Of a DNA stretch of 64,000 nt, positions 44,831 to 57,600 are shown in pieces (the first letter of the stretch is position 1; every line of letters starts with the position of its first letter). A model generated the notes under the pieces. That model made no database searches and had not been told where the DNA came from. It saw only the letters and a program-made list of their open reading frames with translations. The stretch lies in the NCBI GenBank assembly GCA_947685225.1, contig CANTUV010000062.1:16884501-16948500 (forward strand), given 5' to 3'. This DNA comes from Garcia nutans. Its lineage: Eukaryota > Streptophyta > Magnoliopsida > Malpighiales > Euphorbiaceae. The position numbers and the translations under genes are program-made.

Positions 44831-45774
44831 TATAACACCCTTATACCCTATATACGTACAATACATATTTTCAGCATATGTAAAATATGCATATATGGTA
44901 TAAAAATGTCACAGACCGATTTAATAAAAATTTTCACATTTCTGTTTTAAGATTTCAAATACTAATATATAAAATAAATAGTATATAAATATTCTTTGCT
45001 TGTTATAGGAATCCAAAATAAATATTTTATATGAAAATCTCTAGGAAAAATTTGTTAGAGTTTTGTTTGTAATTTGGACGTTCCCAAAATTAAGCAAAAC
45101 ACAACCTGCATAAAGCAAACACTCCCAATAAAAATCAATTCACCATTTCACCAATACTTCTCAATTTCTCCATATGAAAATAAAGTGATTTTTCTCTTTC
45201 CTCCCACTCACATTTTCAACCTTATATATATTATTATTATAATATATTTTTAATTAATTAATTAATTAATTAAAACCCCAAAATATTATCTTCCATCCAA
45301 AATTATTTATTTTTGAATTATTTTATTAATTTTAAATTTCTAAGATTTAATTACCAAAATGCCCTTTACTTTGACTTTTCTTTTAAAAAGTATTGATTTT
45401 TATATATTGTATATATTTTACATATATATCACATATATATTCCACATTTTCATTTAAAATCCCTTCTTTTTTTATTTAAAATTATTAATTTAATTTATCC
45501 ATTTAAATTATAATTTATTTTATCAAATTTTCAAAATTTAAAACTTTTCAAAAATTTGGGATATTATACATATGCACAAGTAATGTGTATTTTATATACA
45601 CATCAAATGTACCTTATATGTATATTAAATATTAAGTATATGATGTATTAATTCAACATATACAATTAATATATCATATGTATATGTTATATATACTCTA
45701 GATATATATATTGAGTATATACAATTTATATCTCCAAATACTTATTTAATTTCTCCAAAATCACAGATGTTACA
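44831..45774 (-). repeat. Element E 3' LTR with a 2.35-kb internal deletion
   Basis: Matches both ends of the 5' LTR: 44831-45174 with 49565-49909, and 45174-45774 with about 55169-55773. The middle, including stem array and double hairpin, is missing. The junction at CTCCATATGAAAATAAAGTG (45166-45185) shows only 2-4 bp of shared sequence. Confidence 0.85.
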
Positions 45775-45775
45775 A

Positions 45776-45815
45776 TTTTCTCCCCCTTAAATAATTTCGT
45801 CCTCGAAATTATCCA
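45776..45815 (-). promoter_or_regulatory. Element E polypurine tract and pol-end relic
   Basis: Minus strand GGATAATTTCGAGGACGAAA then TTAAGGGGGAGAAAA next to the LTR, nearly identical to element A and related to B. Confidence 0.83.
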
Positions 45816-48800
45816 GTATGGTAATAAATAATCCAAATCATTATTTTACCAAATTAAATAAATTCTATTCTCCCCCTTAGGTTCATTCTTAATTTTCTTT
45901 TTACCATTCCCTAACACATCCTTATACTGTCTATTTACTCAAACAGTCACAACAAATTATCATATCATCAATCGAATTGTCATTAGATAAAAAATTAGTT
46001 CATCTCTTTAATATATATACCTACACACCTATTGCTCTCAAGATATTTGATCACTTCATTATCTTAAAGATATACTCTCATCACCTTAACTTCAAATGTT
46101 GATAACTTTTATCTTAACACAATAATTTTATGAATCTTCACTTTGATCCTACTCTTTATACAATTACCACATATTAATTTAACATCACCATTATACAACA
46201 GCAAAATCTTATTTCCTTAATAAGATTCATTCCCATTATATGATAACTAACATTTTTCTCTTATAATTATTTGAAACTAATATAATTTAGCTCCTTTCAT
46301 ATGCACATACATATCAGAATGTTGTATTAAGCACATTATCATGTAGCTTGCATATTCTTAATACAACTACACACATTGAATTTCAATAAATACTTGCAAA
46401 CTTATTACATTTCGGATCAATTGATCTAACTATCACAATATGACCATCACAACCTTATTCTATTTTGACCAACCTTTAGTCTATTTTAAATTCATCAATC
46501 TGTTTTTAATTCATGATCTAAATCTATTAGGTCAAAATTTTAATTCTCTTCGAATTCATCACTATAGATAATATTCACTTCCCCTAGTCTCGTTTACTTT
46601 ACACATCATTTTCATCAACTTATTCGTTTTATACCACTTTCAAACACATTCATTATAACTCTTACTCACATTTCTTATAGTTACCTTATTTACACAAATC
46701 ACTTTTCTTACACATCATTTAAAGTTCATCATATTTTCACAATTCTCTTCTGTTTCCACACTTTCTATAATTATAAACAAATTTCTAGTATAAAATTATA
46801 AGATACAACTATGCTAACCATAAGTCTTGACCATGTTTCTTGAAGCATAACTATCAATCTCAACAAAACTATCCAACGGTCATGCCATATTAATGGTCAC
46901 GCCTATGGCTTATAAATATATACTGCTCCTCTATCATTCTTCTTCAAACTTTTTCAATCACAATGTTAAGTCCGTATCGCAAAAATCACATATTCATTTT
47001 CTAATCTTTTGCTACACAAAAAGTTAACACGTTTTAGCTCTGTTTCAAAGCAATTTACTCTTGATCACTTGATCATTATTAGCCTAACTCATGTTTCAAC
47101 AATATTATCATTAACATCTCTTACATATACACATTCGTTCATATACTAATTTACACAATTTCCATTTATTAATCCATTTCTAGTCCATCTCTTATAAAAA
47201 TTTTCATTCATATATATATATATATTTTTTTTTTTCATTTCCATACTTTCTTCATTATCCTTTCCTTTTCCTTACAATCTCTTATTTATACGCATATACT
47301 TTGGGCCCAAAACACTATACAATCATCAAGTTCAGTTGTTACAATAACAATTTCACCGTCCAATGCTGCTCGAGTCCATCCTCAATCTCAATTTCATCAC
47401 ATGACCTAATTCTACGCAGGTCAAGACCTAATCTCTTTTGTGTATATTAATACTTGCAATATCATTCTCAATATCACTAGACAAGTAATTGTATAAGGTA
47501 GCAAGCACTCAATAATATTTTTTTTTAATAATCCACATACATATTCGTAAGTCATATTCACAATGTGACTTACTTTCCACATTTTCTTATATATCACAAT
47601 TGTGTTTATAATGAAAAATCTCATCACACATATCATACAATTATACGCAATTCCTCTTTTACATACAACCTATACAAAGTTAACATTTATCACCTTTCAG
47701 AGAACATTATCATTTCTCATTCTTTTGATATTACTTAGGTTATTCATCAATTCAACATATATATACACTCTGACCACAACATAATTAACATCTTTCTTAT
47801 TTAATCGCCCATCTTTTAAATAAGTTTCTTATTATATTTTTTTTCTAACACTTTACATAAATCTTAGTCACGTTTCCAATGTGACATCTCTCTCACATTT
47901 GTTTTATGCATTGATCACACCTTTCATATCCATTTTCATCATTTTCAATTCAATTAACTAAAGTAACTGATTTTCACTTGTTTAATCATTTCCCTTTATT
48001 TCATAACAAATTTCTATATTATCAACCACATTACACCTTAGTTAGTACTTTTATAAATAATATTACTCATTCAAAATTACTCCCATGCTTATTAAATATT
48101 AAACTATCAATATCTAAACAATCCTCATCGAAACTCCCTTACAACTCTAAATTTCCAACTTACTACTTTACTTAAACTTCATTCTATTAATCTCACTTTC
48201 AAGAGCTAACTTTATAAACATTATTTTTATATTAATATAACATCAAAACACATCACTTTCACAATTATGGAAACCCATTTCAAAAATTCAAATTTCATAT
48301 AATGCAACCAATAATATGAACCTCACCAAATCTCATCCATATCACATTCTCAATCTTAAGATCATAACATTTACTTTAAAAAAATGCTAATTCATTTCCT
48401 TACACTAATTAACATCGTCAATTAGATATCCTACTTTTACATACTCAAACCCTATATCATGTATCATTCATTTTTTTATGAACTCTTTGTTCTAAATTAT
48501 TAAAACATCATATTCCTTCTTCATACTTCTACCCGTATGCATATAAATTTTCATAATTGTTCTTATTCATTTGTCTCATGAAATTAATTTATTACTCATG
48601 TACACAAAATTATTTGACTTCCTTAGTTTCATGTCACTCTTATTTTCAATTTTTATATTCCTTACCAATTCTTTATAAAAGCTTATAAGCTTTTATCCAT
48701 GTGCACTTGACACATATATGGACTTATTTTTAAAGTTTTAGATTTTTCCAAGTTGATTTAATATATTTAAAAATTAAATCTTCCAAAATCAGAGAATCTG

Positions 48801-49340
48801 TCTCTTTAATAATTTCTCTGGCAACACCTAGTTGTCCATTTTTTTCAGGTATCATACCTTAATAAACATTCATGAAATTTTAACCATATGTTATAGGAAT
48901 GCATATGATATTAGATGTAAATTTTCATATTTTTCTGGGTTGGTTTGCTATAGTTTTTAAATATGTTTCTCAATTTCTACAGATTTTGAGTTTCTGAAAC
49001 TCCTCCAACAATCTGTGTTCTTCTACCTTTCTTAATTAGTAATTCCTCTTTAAAAATTATGAAATTTTATACATTATATTCTAACATATAGAAAAAATTT
49101 TCATTAAATTTTCAAACTCATCCAACATTCCTATATTTGTTCAAAAATTCGAACAATATCATTTTATAACACACCTATAAAATTTTCTGTAACTATCATG
49201 CCCATTTCTCAAACTTTTTATTTCATATCTTAAATAATTTCATAAATTATTTTTCTTAATTTCACATATTCATCAATTGAATCAGCTATGAATTTTAAAT
49301 TTCAAATAAAAGTTACAAAAATTCTTAATCTATAATCTCT
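45816..49340 (-). other. Element E non-coding interior
   Basis: 3.5 kb of AT-rich sequence without recognisable protein homology. Ordered matches to element A include TCAATCTCAACAAAACT near 46853 (A near 11759), CTTGATCATTATTA-like words near 47065 (A near 12045), and TTTCCAATGTGACATCTCTC near 47873 (A near 12737). Small frames at 47421-47784 and 47978-48175 are AT-rich and not supported. Confidence 0.72.
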
Positions 49341-49347
49341 AGAATGG

Positions 49348-49370
49348 CGCTTCCACTGCGCCACTCTGAT
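49348..49370 (-). other. Fragment matching the 5' end of initiator tRNA-Met
   Basis: Minus strand ATCAGAGTGGCGCAGTGG then AAGCG. From knowledge of plant initiator tRNA-Met this equals its first 23 nt (acceptor 5' strand and D arm) with one change (C to T at position 16). The anticodon arm and 3' half are absent, so it is not a tRNA gene. It lies about 175 nt downstream of the PBS in element sense. Confidence 0.65.
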
Positions 49371-49397
49371 CTATGCAACCCAGACGCCATCTCAACT

Positions 49398-49422
49398 CAT
49401 ATCCATTATATCAAATGGATAT
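49398..49422. repeat. Perfect short inverted repeat in the E leader
   Basis: ATATCCAT-TATATCAA-ATGGATAT: 8-bp arms and an 8-base loop, between the tRNA-like fragment and the PBS. Confidence 0.7.
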
Positions 49423-49519
49423 TGCCACATCAGGGATCAGATAAATTGGCAGTGCCAATGCATGCATCACAATTGAAAATTATTTTTTTTAAATTCCAAT
49501 TTTGTCTCTCTAACAACCC

Positions 49520-49557
49520 ACCTAGGTCGAGAATCTCAAACTTAGGCTCTGATACCA
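49520..49557 (-). promoter_or_regulatory. Element E PBS (initiator tRNA-Met) and hairpin
   Basis: Minus strand TGGTATCAGAGCC (49545-49557), then CCTAAGTTTGAGATTCTCGACCTAGG, the same post-PBS hairpin as in B with compensated and wobble positions. Confidence 0.85.
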
Positions 49558-50385
49558 AAATAAATGTAACACCCTTATACCCTATATTCATACAATACAT
49601 ATTTTCAGCATATGTATAATACGCATATATCGTATAAAAATGTTATAGACCGATTTAATAAAAATTTTCACATTTCTGTTTTAAGATTTCAAATACTAAT
49701 ATATAAAATAAATAGTATATAAATATTCTTTGCTTGTTATAGGAATCAAAAATAAATATTTTATATGAAAATCTCTGGGAAAAATTCGTCAGAGTTTTGT
49801 TTGTAATTTGGACGTTTCCAAAATTCAGCAAAATACAACTAGCATAAAGCAAACACTCCTAATAAAAATCAATTCACCATTTCACCAATACTTCTCAATT
49901 TCTCCATATTTTCTCAAAATACTTATATATAGATGTATAAATTAACAACACATATAAAATCCCATATAAACAAATTATTCAAAACATTCTTTACAATTTA
50001 CATTATATACTTCCAAAAACATATCATAACATATATAATATCAAAATACATTGTAATATCAAATATCTACATGCTGGCAATTGGCTCTGATCTTGATGTA
50101 CTGAAAAACTCTTCAAGCTCAAAAAATACAAACCTAGACCCAAGCAGGTCTAGTAGAACTCTCCGGCTCTACCAAAATGGCCATGACACCTGCGCGACGA
50201 ATTACAATCGAGCTAAGCCGAAGCCTAGTGGTACAAACTTTGATAACAATATAGTCTAAATGTAATGTCAATGCACAACATATATATATATCACAACTCA
50301 TAATATTATATCTCATTATATTGCTCAATTGTATCATAATTCATAATTCACATTAAAGCAAAGACAAGCATGGGCCCAAAAAGAT

Positions 50386-50722
50386 CTAATATACTATTTA
50401 AATTTCAGAGTTATTGCTTTGGTCTATAATGACACCATGTGTCTAGCCCCCGTAGGCAATATATCCATGGATAATGTAACAGCTCCAGTCTCTTGGACCT
50501 CAACCCAGCTAGACCCTTAGGCCCCAGTATCTTGGTCCTCAACTCGGCTAGACTGCTACAGTTTTTGAGGCTTACGGCCCAGTCTTTTCAGTCCAAAAAA
50601 TATCATATTTATTAGCTGGCCTAGCTTACGACCCAATCTTTTCACCATTCCAGCGTTTAGCCCATAGGCAATCATAGGCATGCCGCCAAACCCAGAACTC
50701 TGAAAATTGAATAACATACTAG
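50386..50722 (-). repeat. Long stem enclosing the E-specific array
   Basis: Arms form 22 Watson-Crick pairs, 3 G-U pairs and 2 mismatches over 27 positions in element sense. The array inside differs from those of B and C. Confidence 0.75.
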
Positions 50723-51184
50723 GCACACAATTTATTCATATTTCTCATTATCAAATTCTTTCATAATTCCTTTATCAAAACTTTTCTCATTTTCTCATGA
50801 TCAAACTAGCACATTGTCTTATTATATCATCTTTTTCTCACTTTTTTTTCTCCATTTATTCATTTTTCTCATTATTAATCTCTTTCTCTGTAATATCCTA
50901 AAGTATACCCTAAAAGTGTTGGGGTTATTGTTGTATTTGGATTCAATGTGTGTATTGAAGGGAAAGAGAAAAGAAGTGAAGAGAAAATATGGGAATTATA
51001 AATGCAATATATATATAACATATACTTATATCTATATATATATCACATATACATGAGGTATAAAATGGTGTAGGAAAAGTGAGTTGTATATATATATATT
51101 TGTATGATTAGTTAATAATAATGATGATAAGGACAAAAAGAAAAATAAAGAGAAAAGCAAAAAGAAATTTGTGTGGAGGAGATT

Positions 51185-51345
51185 TAATTGTATTATTATT
51201 GTTATTATTATTATTGTTATTATTATTATTATTATTATATATATATATATGATAAGAACGAAAGAAAGAACGAGATCTTTCTTTCTTCTTCTCCTTCGTC
51301 TTCTTCTTCATAGTAAACGAGAGAGAGAGAGAGAGAGAGAGAAGC
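51185..51345. repeat. (ATT)n, (AT)n and (GA)n microsatellites in F
   Basis: ATT run 51191-51237, AT run 51237-51250 and GA run 51317-51341. The Asn- or Ile-rich short frames here are repeat translations. Confidence 0.85.
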
Positions 51346-51834
51346 TAGAGAGAGAAAGGTGAATTTTGCTTCTAATTACACCAAAGATTAAGGATATCAA
51401 GAGGCTTGCAAGTGGATATTGAAGATTTGGCAAGCTATTCAAGTAAGTACTCCTCTCTTGAATTGATTTTATTGATTATGTATATATAGGTTTTTATCTT
51501 CTTGTTTTGGGTTTCTTTGGATTGAAGTTATGGTTGGTGTATAAGATGATGGAAATGAAGGATTGAAGTATGTAATTGTGTTGAATTGATATTTAAGCAT
51601 TGATAAGTTGGGGTAATTGTGAGGATGTTGATGAATTGTTGAATTAGGATTTAATAAGAATGAATTGGTATTTTGAGTAATTGGTTATAGTGATGTATAT
51701 ATATATTGATTATTATGATGATTTAATGAAGTTATATAAATGTTAAAGTAATATGGAATTGATAAATATGAACAAAGATGATGATTAAAATGGTGTGGTA
51801 TGAATTTTGGAAAGGCTTGGTCTTTGAATCCTTG

Positions 51835-52137
51835 AAGGACACGGCCAAGTTATGAGAGACACGGCCAAGTTAGGGCAAACATGGCCGTGTTGGATGGATT
51901 TTGGAGAGACACGGCCACAAGCTTGGCCGTGTCCCTTGGGTGTGTTTGTTACTGCCTGACTTTTTTTGAGAGACACGGCCGTGTCCTTTGCCCGTGTTTG
52001 CCTCTGTTTGATTTGGTGTTGAGAGACACGGCCACAAGCTTGGCCGTGTCCCATGCCCGTGTTTGCTACTGCCAAAATTGTGTTGAGAGACAAGGCCACA
52101 AGCTTGGTCGTGTCCCTCAAATGTGCTGCCCGTGTCC
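51835..52137 (+). repeat. GC-rich palindrome cluster of F
   Basis: GAGACACGGCCACAAGCTTG then GCCGTGTCCC and variants, about six units separated by TTGAGAGA spacers. One unit is GACACGGCCGTGTC, a perfect 14-bp palindrome (51974-51987). Confidence 0.88.
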
Positions 52138-55100
52138 TGTGAGGGTGTTAATTATTGTGATTGTTATATGTTATTCTTATATTGTTGGATCTTCAAAAGG
52201 ATCTTTTGGTACTTAAACACACTTAAAACAATAATGATCCAACCAAAGATGTATAGAAGATTATAAATCCATGAATGATGTAAATTGTTATGTATCTAAC
52301 AATGATGATATAGGAAATGTGGAAGATACAATGATCATGGAAAAAGGTATGTACCATGTTATTGATTATGTGTATTTGAGTGATGAATTGATCAATATGA
52401 TTTGATGATAATGATGATACTATATGAATAATGTTATGTTCTATGCTTTGTAAATTGTAATGTGTTATATGAATGATGTGAGATTATGATGAAATATGAA
52501 ATATAAAAGATGTGATGTTGTGATGAAAGATGAAATGTGAGTTGAAATTTAAGAAGATGTGAAGCCATTGTTATTGGCAATGATAATTCAAATGATATGA
52601 TGATTCAAATGAGATGTGGGCCATTGTTATTGGCTATGATGATTTAAATGTGATGTGATGAAGCCATTGTGATTGGCTATGATGATTCAAATAAAATGAG
52701 AGCCATTGTTATTGGTTATGATAATTCAATTGAGAATCAAATGAATTGTGTGACTAATGTGTTATTCCATTTTCAGAGTTTGTTGTTGGTGGCATGCCTA
52801 ATAAGTGTAACAATCTCTTGAAGTTAGGTTGGATTGAATCCTTGAAGCCTAATTGAGATGTTACCACCCTTGAAGCTAGGTTGGGTTGGTTCTTGAAGCC
52901 AAGTTGGGTTGAAGCTTAGCATGCTTTGCTCCCCTTGAAGCTTGGTTGAATCTAATCCTTGAAGCCTAGTTGGGTCTATGATATTGATAAATGTGATAAT
53001 AAAACCAAAGCATTTACTCTGAAAATTGAATGGCATATTAGTGGGTTGTTTGGGCCTGAGTCTGTCTTTGTTGTTAATGTGATTCATGCTTGATGAATTG
53101 TGAATAAAGTGATGTTATGAAGTATGATTTTGTAATATGTGCATTGATGTATTGAAAAGGAATATGAATGTGGAATTTGTGAGAATTGCTTTCATGAAGG
53201 TTTGCATAGATCATAGAATGGTGTTTTGTGGAAATGATGTATGTTACATGTATGTGAAATAAATTGTATGTTACATGTATGTGAAATAAATAGGGCAAGT
53301 ATTGGATTATGAATGTTCCATGTAATTCTATATCAAATTTACAAGGATAGTAGGAACTTTTGAAGAATGCATTGAGAAAGGAAAAAGTGGTAAGGAAACA
53401 ATAAAACTTAATGCTAAAAGTTTGAGGTATGATTCTTTTGGTAAAGTGTATTTATTATTGTTTTCTTTTGTACTACTAAGCTCTCGGGCTTAGCGCGGAT
53501 GTTTAATCGCGCAGGTATTATGCGGTTGATCTGGAAGTTTAGCTGTTATGCCACGAGAAGGGTAAGAGTATCTCGAGACCAACTAGAAGGTGATGCATAC
53601 ATATGTTATATTAATTATGTTTTATTTTTATAAGAATAATGTTTCTTGGATTTGGTCTTTATAATTAATGCAATAGTACTTGAACTTGGATAAAGGTTTT
53701 GAAATTAAAACGAAAAGTGACATTCTTATACTTTATCTACGCATCGTATATATATACCAGGTATATGTATGGTGCTTATATAGAGTATGGGGGTGTTACA
53801 TTCTCATTGTCACATATTCAATCTAGGCACATTGCCTTATTTTCACATTTTTTTTTCTCATTTTTCACATCTTTCTCATTTTTCTCACTTTTCTCATTTT
53901 TATCAATATCAATTCATTTCATTATTCCACATATCTCATCTTGCATTCACAACACATTACCCAATTACTTTGGGTATTTTCACATAATATACATATTTCA
54001 CATTCTACACAATTTAGCCATTATCAATGGCTTTTCACAATGCATTTAACACATATATGACATTACAAATGTCATAGCACATTATTCATACTCAATCAAT
54101 GAACGAAGTAACTTAACATATTTTCCAACCAAAATGTGTTATGCCCAAATGTCATGCAAATATAAACAATATATTCAAAGTTTGTAAATACCTCCACTAG
54201 CAACCCAAAGCAAGCTTAATACAACCTCCAATCCTATCCTTCCAACTTGCCCTTTACCACATGGATGAAGCATATCAACCTCCCTCAATGCTTATACCAA
54301 ATGTGATCATACATAATCATTTAATATCACATTCTAAGGTATTCTCAACATCAAACCATAATTAAACATTACTCTAAACCAGATCCCAAAATTAAGCTTC
54401 ACCTCACTTTAACTTTGAAAAACCATATCAAGCCATTTAAATTAGTGTTTTAAGTTTATTAATATCATTAGAAACATGTTTTAGCATGTTTAAACCAATT
54501 ACATTAATTAACCACATGATTATGCTCAAAACCCTAAAATGGCATAACTTTCACCATTGAAGGATCTCCATTCCAACTCAATCCAATTATCATTTCAATC
54601 TTATTTCCACCACTTATATCACTAAATAACATGATTTAAGCATTAAAATCAAACAATTAATCATTCTTTGAAAATTCACTTTTCCAAAACCCTAAATCAA
54701 TACGGCCATCTTCAAACTCTATCCAAAATTAACTAAATCCATCATTTGATTTTAAAATCCTTGTTTATGCATTAAAACAACACATTTGGAACCAATTTGC
54801 ACAATTAGAACTCATGATTTCAAAAACTCAAATGTTCCATAACCCTAAATTCTCTTTCTTCACCAAACTCAACTTAAATTCAACCATTTCGTAAATCTAA
54901 ACTTAAAATCATTGTTAATCACTTAAAATAACTTCATCCATATCCAAATAGATAATTAAATCTTAGAACTTCAAAAATCCAAAACACACATATTCAAACT
55001 TTCATGGAAATATAAGGAAAAAGTGAGTAAACTTACTAATTAAAGAGGAAACCCTTAAAAATCCACTTGAAACTTTGTAAATATTTCAATTAAATGAGTT

Positions 55101-55778
55101 TGGAAGAAGAAAATCCCTCTCTTGAAGCCATGAAAGCCGGCCTTGAAGGAAAGAAGAAGACGAAGATGAAAAAAAAGTGATTTTCTTTTTCCTCCCACTC
55201 ACATTTTCAACCTTATATATATTATTTTTTAATATATTTTTTATTAATTAATTAATTAATTAATTAATTAAAACTCCAAAATATTATCTTCCATCCAAAA
55301 TTATTTATTTTTGAATTATTTTATTAATTTTAAATTTCTAAGATTTAATTACCAAAATACCCTTTTACTTTGACTTTTATTTTAAAAAGTATTGACTTTT
55401 ATATGTTGTATATATTTTACATATATATCACATATATATTCCACTTTTTCATTTAAAATCCCATCATTTTTCATTTAAAACCATTAATTTAATTTATATA
55501 TTTAAATTATAATTTATTTTATCAAATTTCCAAAAATTAGAACTTTTTAAAAATTTGGGATATTATACATATGCACAAGTAATGTGTATCTTATATATAC
55601 ATCAAATGTACCTTATATGTATATTAAATATTAAGTATGTAATGTATTAATCCAACATATACAATTAATATACCATATGTATATGTTATATATACTCTAG
55701 ATATATATATTGAGTATATGCAATTTATATCTCCAAATACTTATTTAATTTCTCCAAAATCACAGATGTTACACTATC

Positions 55779-56400
55779 AATAAACCTCGAACCTCCTTCT
55801 CTGTCTTAGGGGCTGGCATATCCCTAATTGCCTTAACCTTATTAGGGTCAATCTCAATGTCATTTGGATAGATCATGTGTTCTAACATCTTACCTAAAGT
55901 AACCCTAAACACACACTTCTTTGGGTTCAACCTTAGCTTATATTTTACTGATATTTCAAAGAAGATCTCTAAAATTTTAAAATGTTTCTCTCTTGTGTCT
56001 AACTTCACCATCACATCATCAACAAACACCTCAACTTCCTTATGCATCATGTCATAGAACAAGGTGGTGGCCATCCTCTGGTAGGTTGCTCCAGCATTCT
56101 TGAACCCAAATGACATCACCCTATAGTAAAATATACCCCATGTTATGATGAGAGCAGTTTTAGCTTTATCCCTTTGGGCCATTAACACTTGATTGTATCC
56201 AAAAAATCCATCTATGAATGATTGTAGCACACTAGAGGCCACACTATCAATAAGGACATCTATATGGGGCAAAGGAAAATCATCTTTAGGGGAAGCCTTG
56301 TTCAAGTCTTTGTAGCCCACACAAATCCTAATTCTTCCATCTTTCTTTGGCATAGGAACTATGTTAGCTAACCAGTCAGGATAATCTATCACCTCAAGGA
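55779..56400 (-). pseudogene. T2 reverse transcriptase, Tat/Retand-like
   Basis: A 207-aa frame reads DYPDWLANIVPMPKKDGRIR, DLNKASPKDDFPLPHIDVLI, then a PFGFKNAGATYQR-like SFGFKNAGATYQRM, FVDDVMVK (catalytic Asp pair present) and LRLNPKKCVF. The fingers/palm order is normal. It ends where element E entered; the rest is at 44374-44825 on the other side. Open as read, but the flanking domains are broken. Confidence 0.85.
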
Positions 56401-57600
56401 ACTTGACTTTTATATGCTAAGTGACTTATTCTTTGATCAGTTTTGCCCATTTCAGCTTTAACCATCTAAGCTTTTGTTTGACAGGTTTCATGTGAGTGTA
56501 AGTAGGATATCACGTGCTCAGTTATGTCTCGATCAATTCCAGGCATATCCTCATACGACCAAGCAAAGACTTCTTCATACTTTTTAAATATTTTTTCTAA
56601 TCTCTCTCTTTTTAGGAGTAAGGTCAGAGGCTATGTTAATGTTTTTAGAATTGTTAGTTGTTTCCAAATTTAATGGTTGTGTGTTAATAGAGTTATTATT
56701 AAAAATGCTCATGTAGTCACTATTTGAATGTATGCAACCATCAGGAAAAATATCATATAAGTAAGCAAAATCAGACTTAATTGCATTCATTTTAGAAAAG
56801 AAAACATCATCCTCATAGAAAGCAGACAAATTAAAATCAAAATCAAAGTCATCATAAACTAAAAGATCTTCAAACTATTCTTCAACCAGAGCAGCAATTT
56901 CCTCTGGAGTCATCTGGATCTTCAGGACAACTTTTTTCTTCTCTTCTTGATTAGGCTTCTTATTAGCTGGCAAGACAAGCTTTTTCTCCATCTGTTCCAC
57001 CAGCTCAGCAACATCAACAAAGATCTCAAAACCTAAAATCATCTGTCCCATGAATATGATTTGCTCCAGCTTCCCTTAGAGTGGTTCCATATCTAGAGCT
57101 TTAACAAAAATCTCTTCAAGTGGAGGAAAAATCATCTTTCCATTCTTTTTTAGCAGGACACCTTCATTAGCTTCATCGTATCCCAAACCTTTCTTAGAAG
57201 TTTGAGCCTGTAAGCTCTGTCACACTTGTCTTTTCTTTCCCAAGGCCAGCACCTGGTAGATAATTCATATTCTTCATCATAGTTAGGACTCTTGGGTCCA
57301 CCATCTCATCATTAGAAAATAATAGTCACTTGGAATCCATTGAGAGGCCTCTCAATCATTAGAGCATTCACCACTTCATTGTCCTCAGCCTCGATAACTA
57401 CTATCTCATTCCTATTTGAAAACATGATCTTCTGATGGAGTACAGAAGGAACTCCACCAAAAGGATGAAACCAAGGTCATCCCAATAGTAGTGTGAAAGT
57501 GACAGGTATATCTAGGACCATAAACTCTACCATGGATTCTATAGGACCAACCTTCATAATGGCTTTGAAAGTTCCTTCGACATGCCTTTTAGTATTATCA
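56401..57600 (-). pseudogene. T2 protease-RT linker with G-patch-like motif
   Basis: Minus-strand pieces: LGWPWFHPFGGVPSVLHQKI, NYLPGAGLGKERQ (G-patch-like, as often seen after the protease in Tat elements), KKNGKMIFPPLEEIF, and a long acidic, Asn-rich linker (FEDLLVYDDFDFDF; 56584-56829 frame). Several TAG and TGA codons. Confidence 0.65.

Larger units (their letters stand above)
50889..53800 (+). mobile_element. Solo LTR F, TSD TTCTC
   Basis: TGTAATATCC...GGGGGTGTTACA, 2912 bp, TSD TTCTC at 50884-50888 and 53801-53805. No PBS, PPT or interior, so a solo LTR. Most of its length matches the LTR of element A (same end region with GAGACCAACTAGAAGGTGATG), but the repeat array at 52781-53015 is almost identical to that of B. 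Internal parts: (ATT)n and (GA)n microsatellites, donor-like CAAGTAAGTAC (51443), palindromes 51835-52135, stem 52754-53041, double hairpin 53478-53515. Confidence 0.92.
44831..55773 (-). mobile_element. Element E: large non-autonomous LTR retrotransposon, TSD CTATC
   Basis: Inserted in T2 between RT and RNase H; TSD CTATC at 44826-44830 and 55774-55778. 3' LTR 44831-45774 (944 bp, internally deleted). Interior 45775-49564, non-coding. 5' LTR 49565-55773, interrupted by solo LTR F. Without F the 5' LTR is about 3292 bp. PBS and PPT are present, gag-pol is absent. LTR ends differ by several percent, so E is older than A and B. Its interior shares ordered conserved blocks with A. Confidence 0.9.
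49565..55773 (-). repeat. Element E 5' LTR, interrupted by solo LTR F
   Basis: E sequence is 49565-50888 and 53806-55773. In sense it contains stem arms 50696-50722 and 50386-50412 around an array of GGCTAG.YGAGG.CCAAGA.ACTGG units (50440-50690), and a double hairpin near 50190-50232. Tracts of ATTA repeats near 55235-55270. Confidence 0.85.

Noticed and set aside
49348..49370. A tRNA gene
   Set aside because: Only the first third of initiator tRNA-Met is present; no anticodon arm, T arm or terminator-like T run in register.
51108..51362. Asn-rich and Arg/Glu-rich frames in F
   Set aside because: Direct translations of (ATT)n and (GA)n microsatellites.
50889..53800. F as a complete LTR element
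   Set aside because: No interior, PBS or PPT; a single LTR bounded by a TSD.
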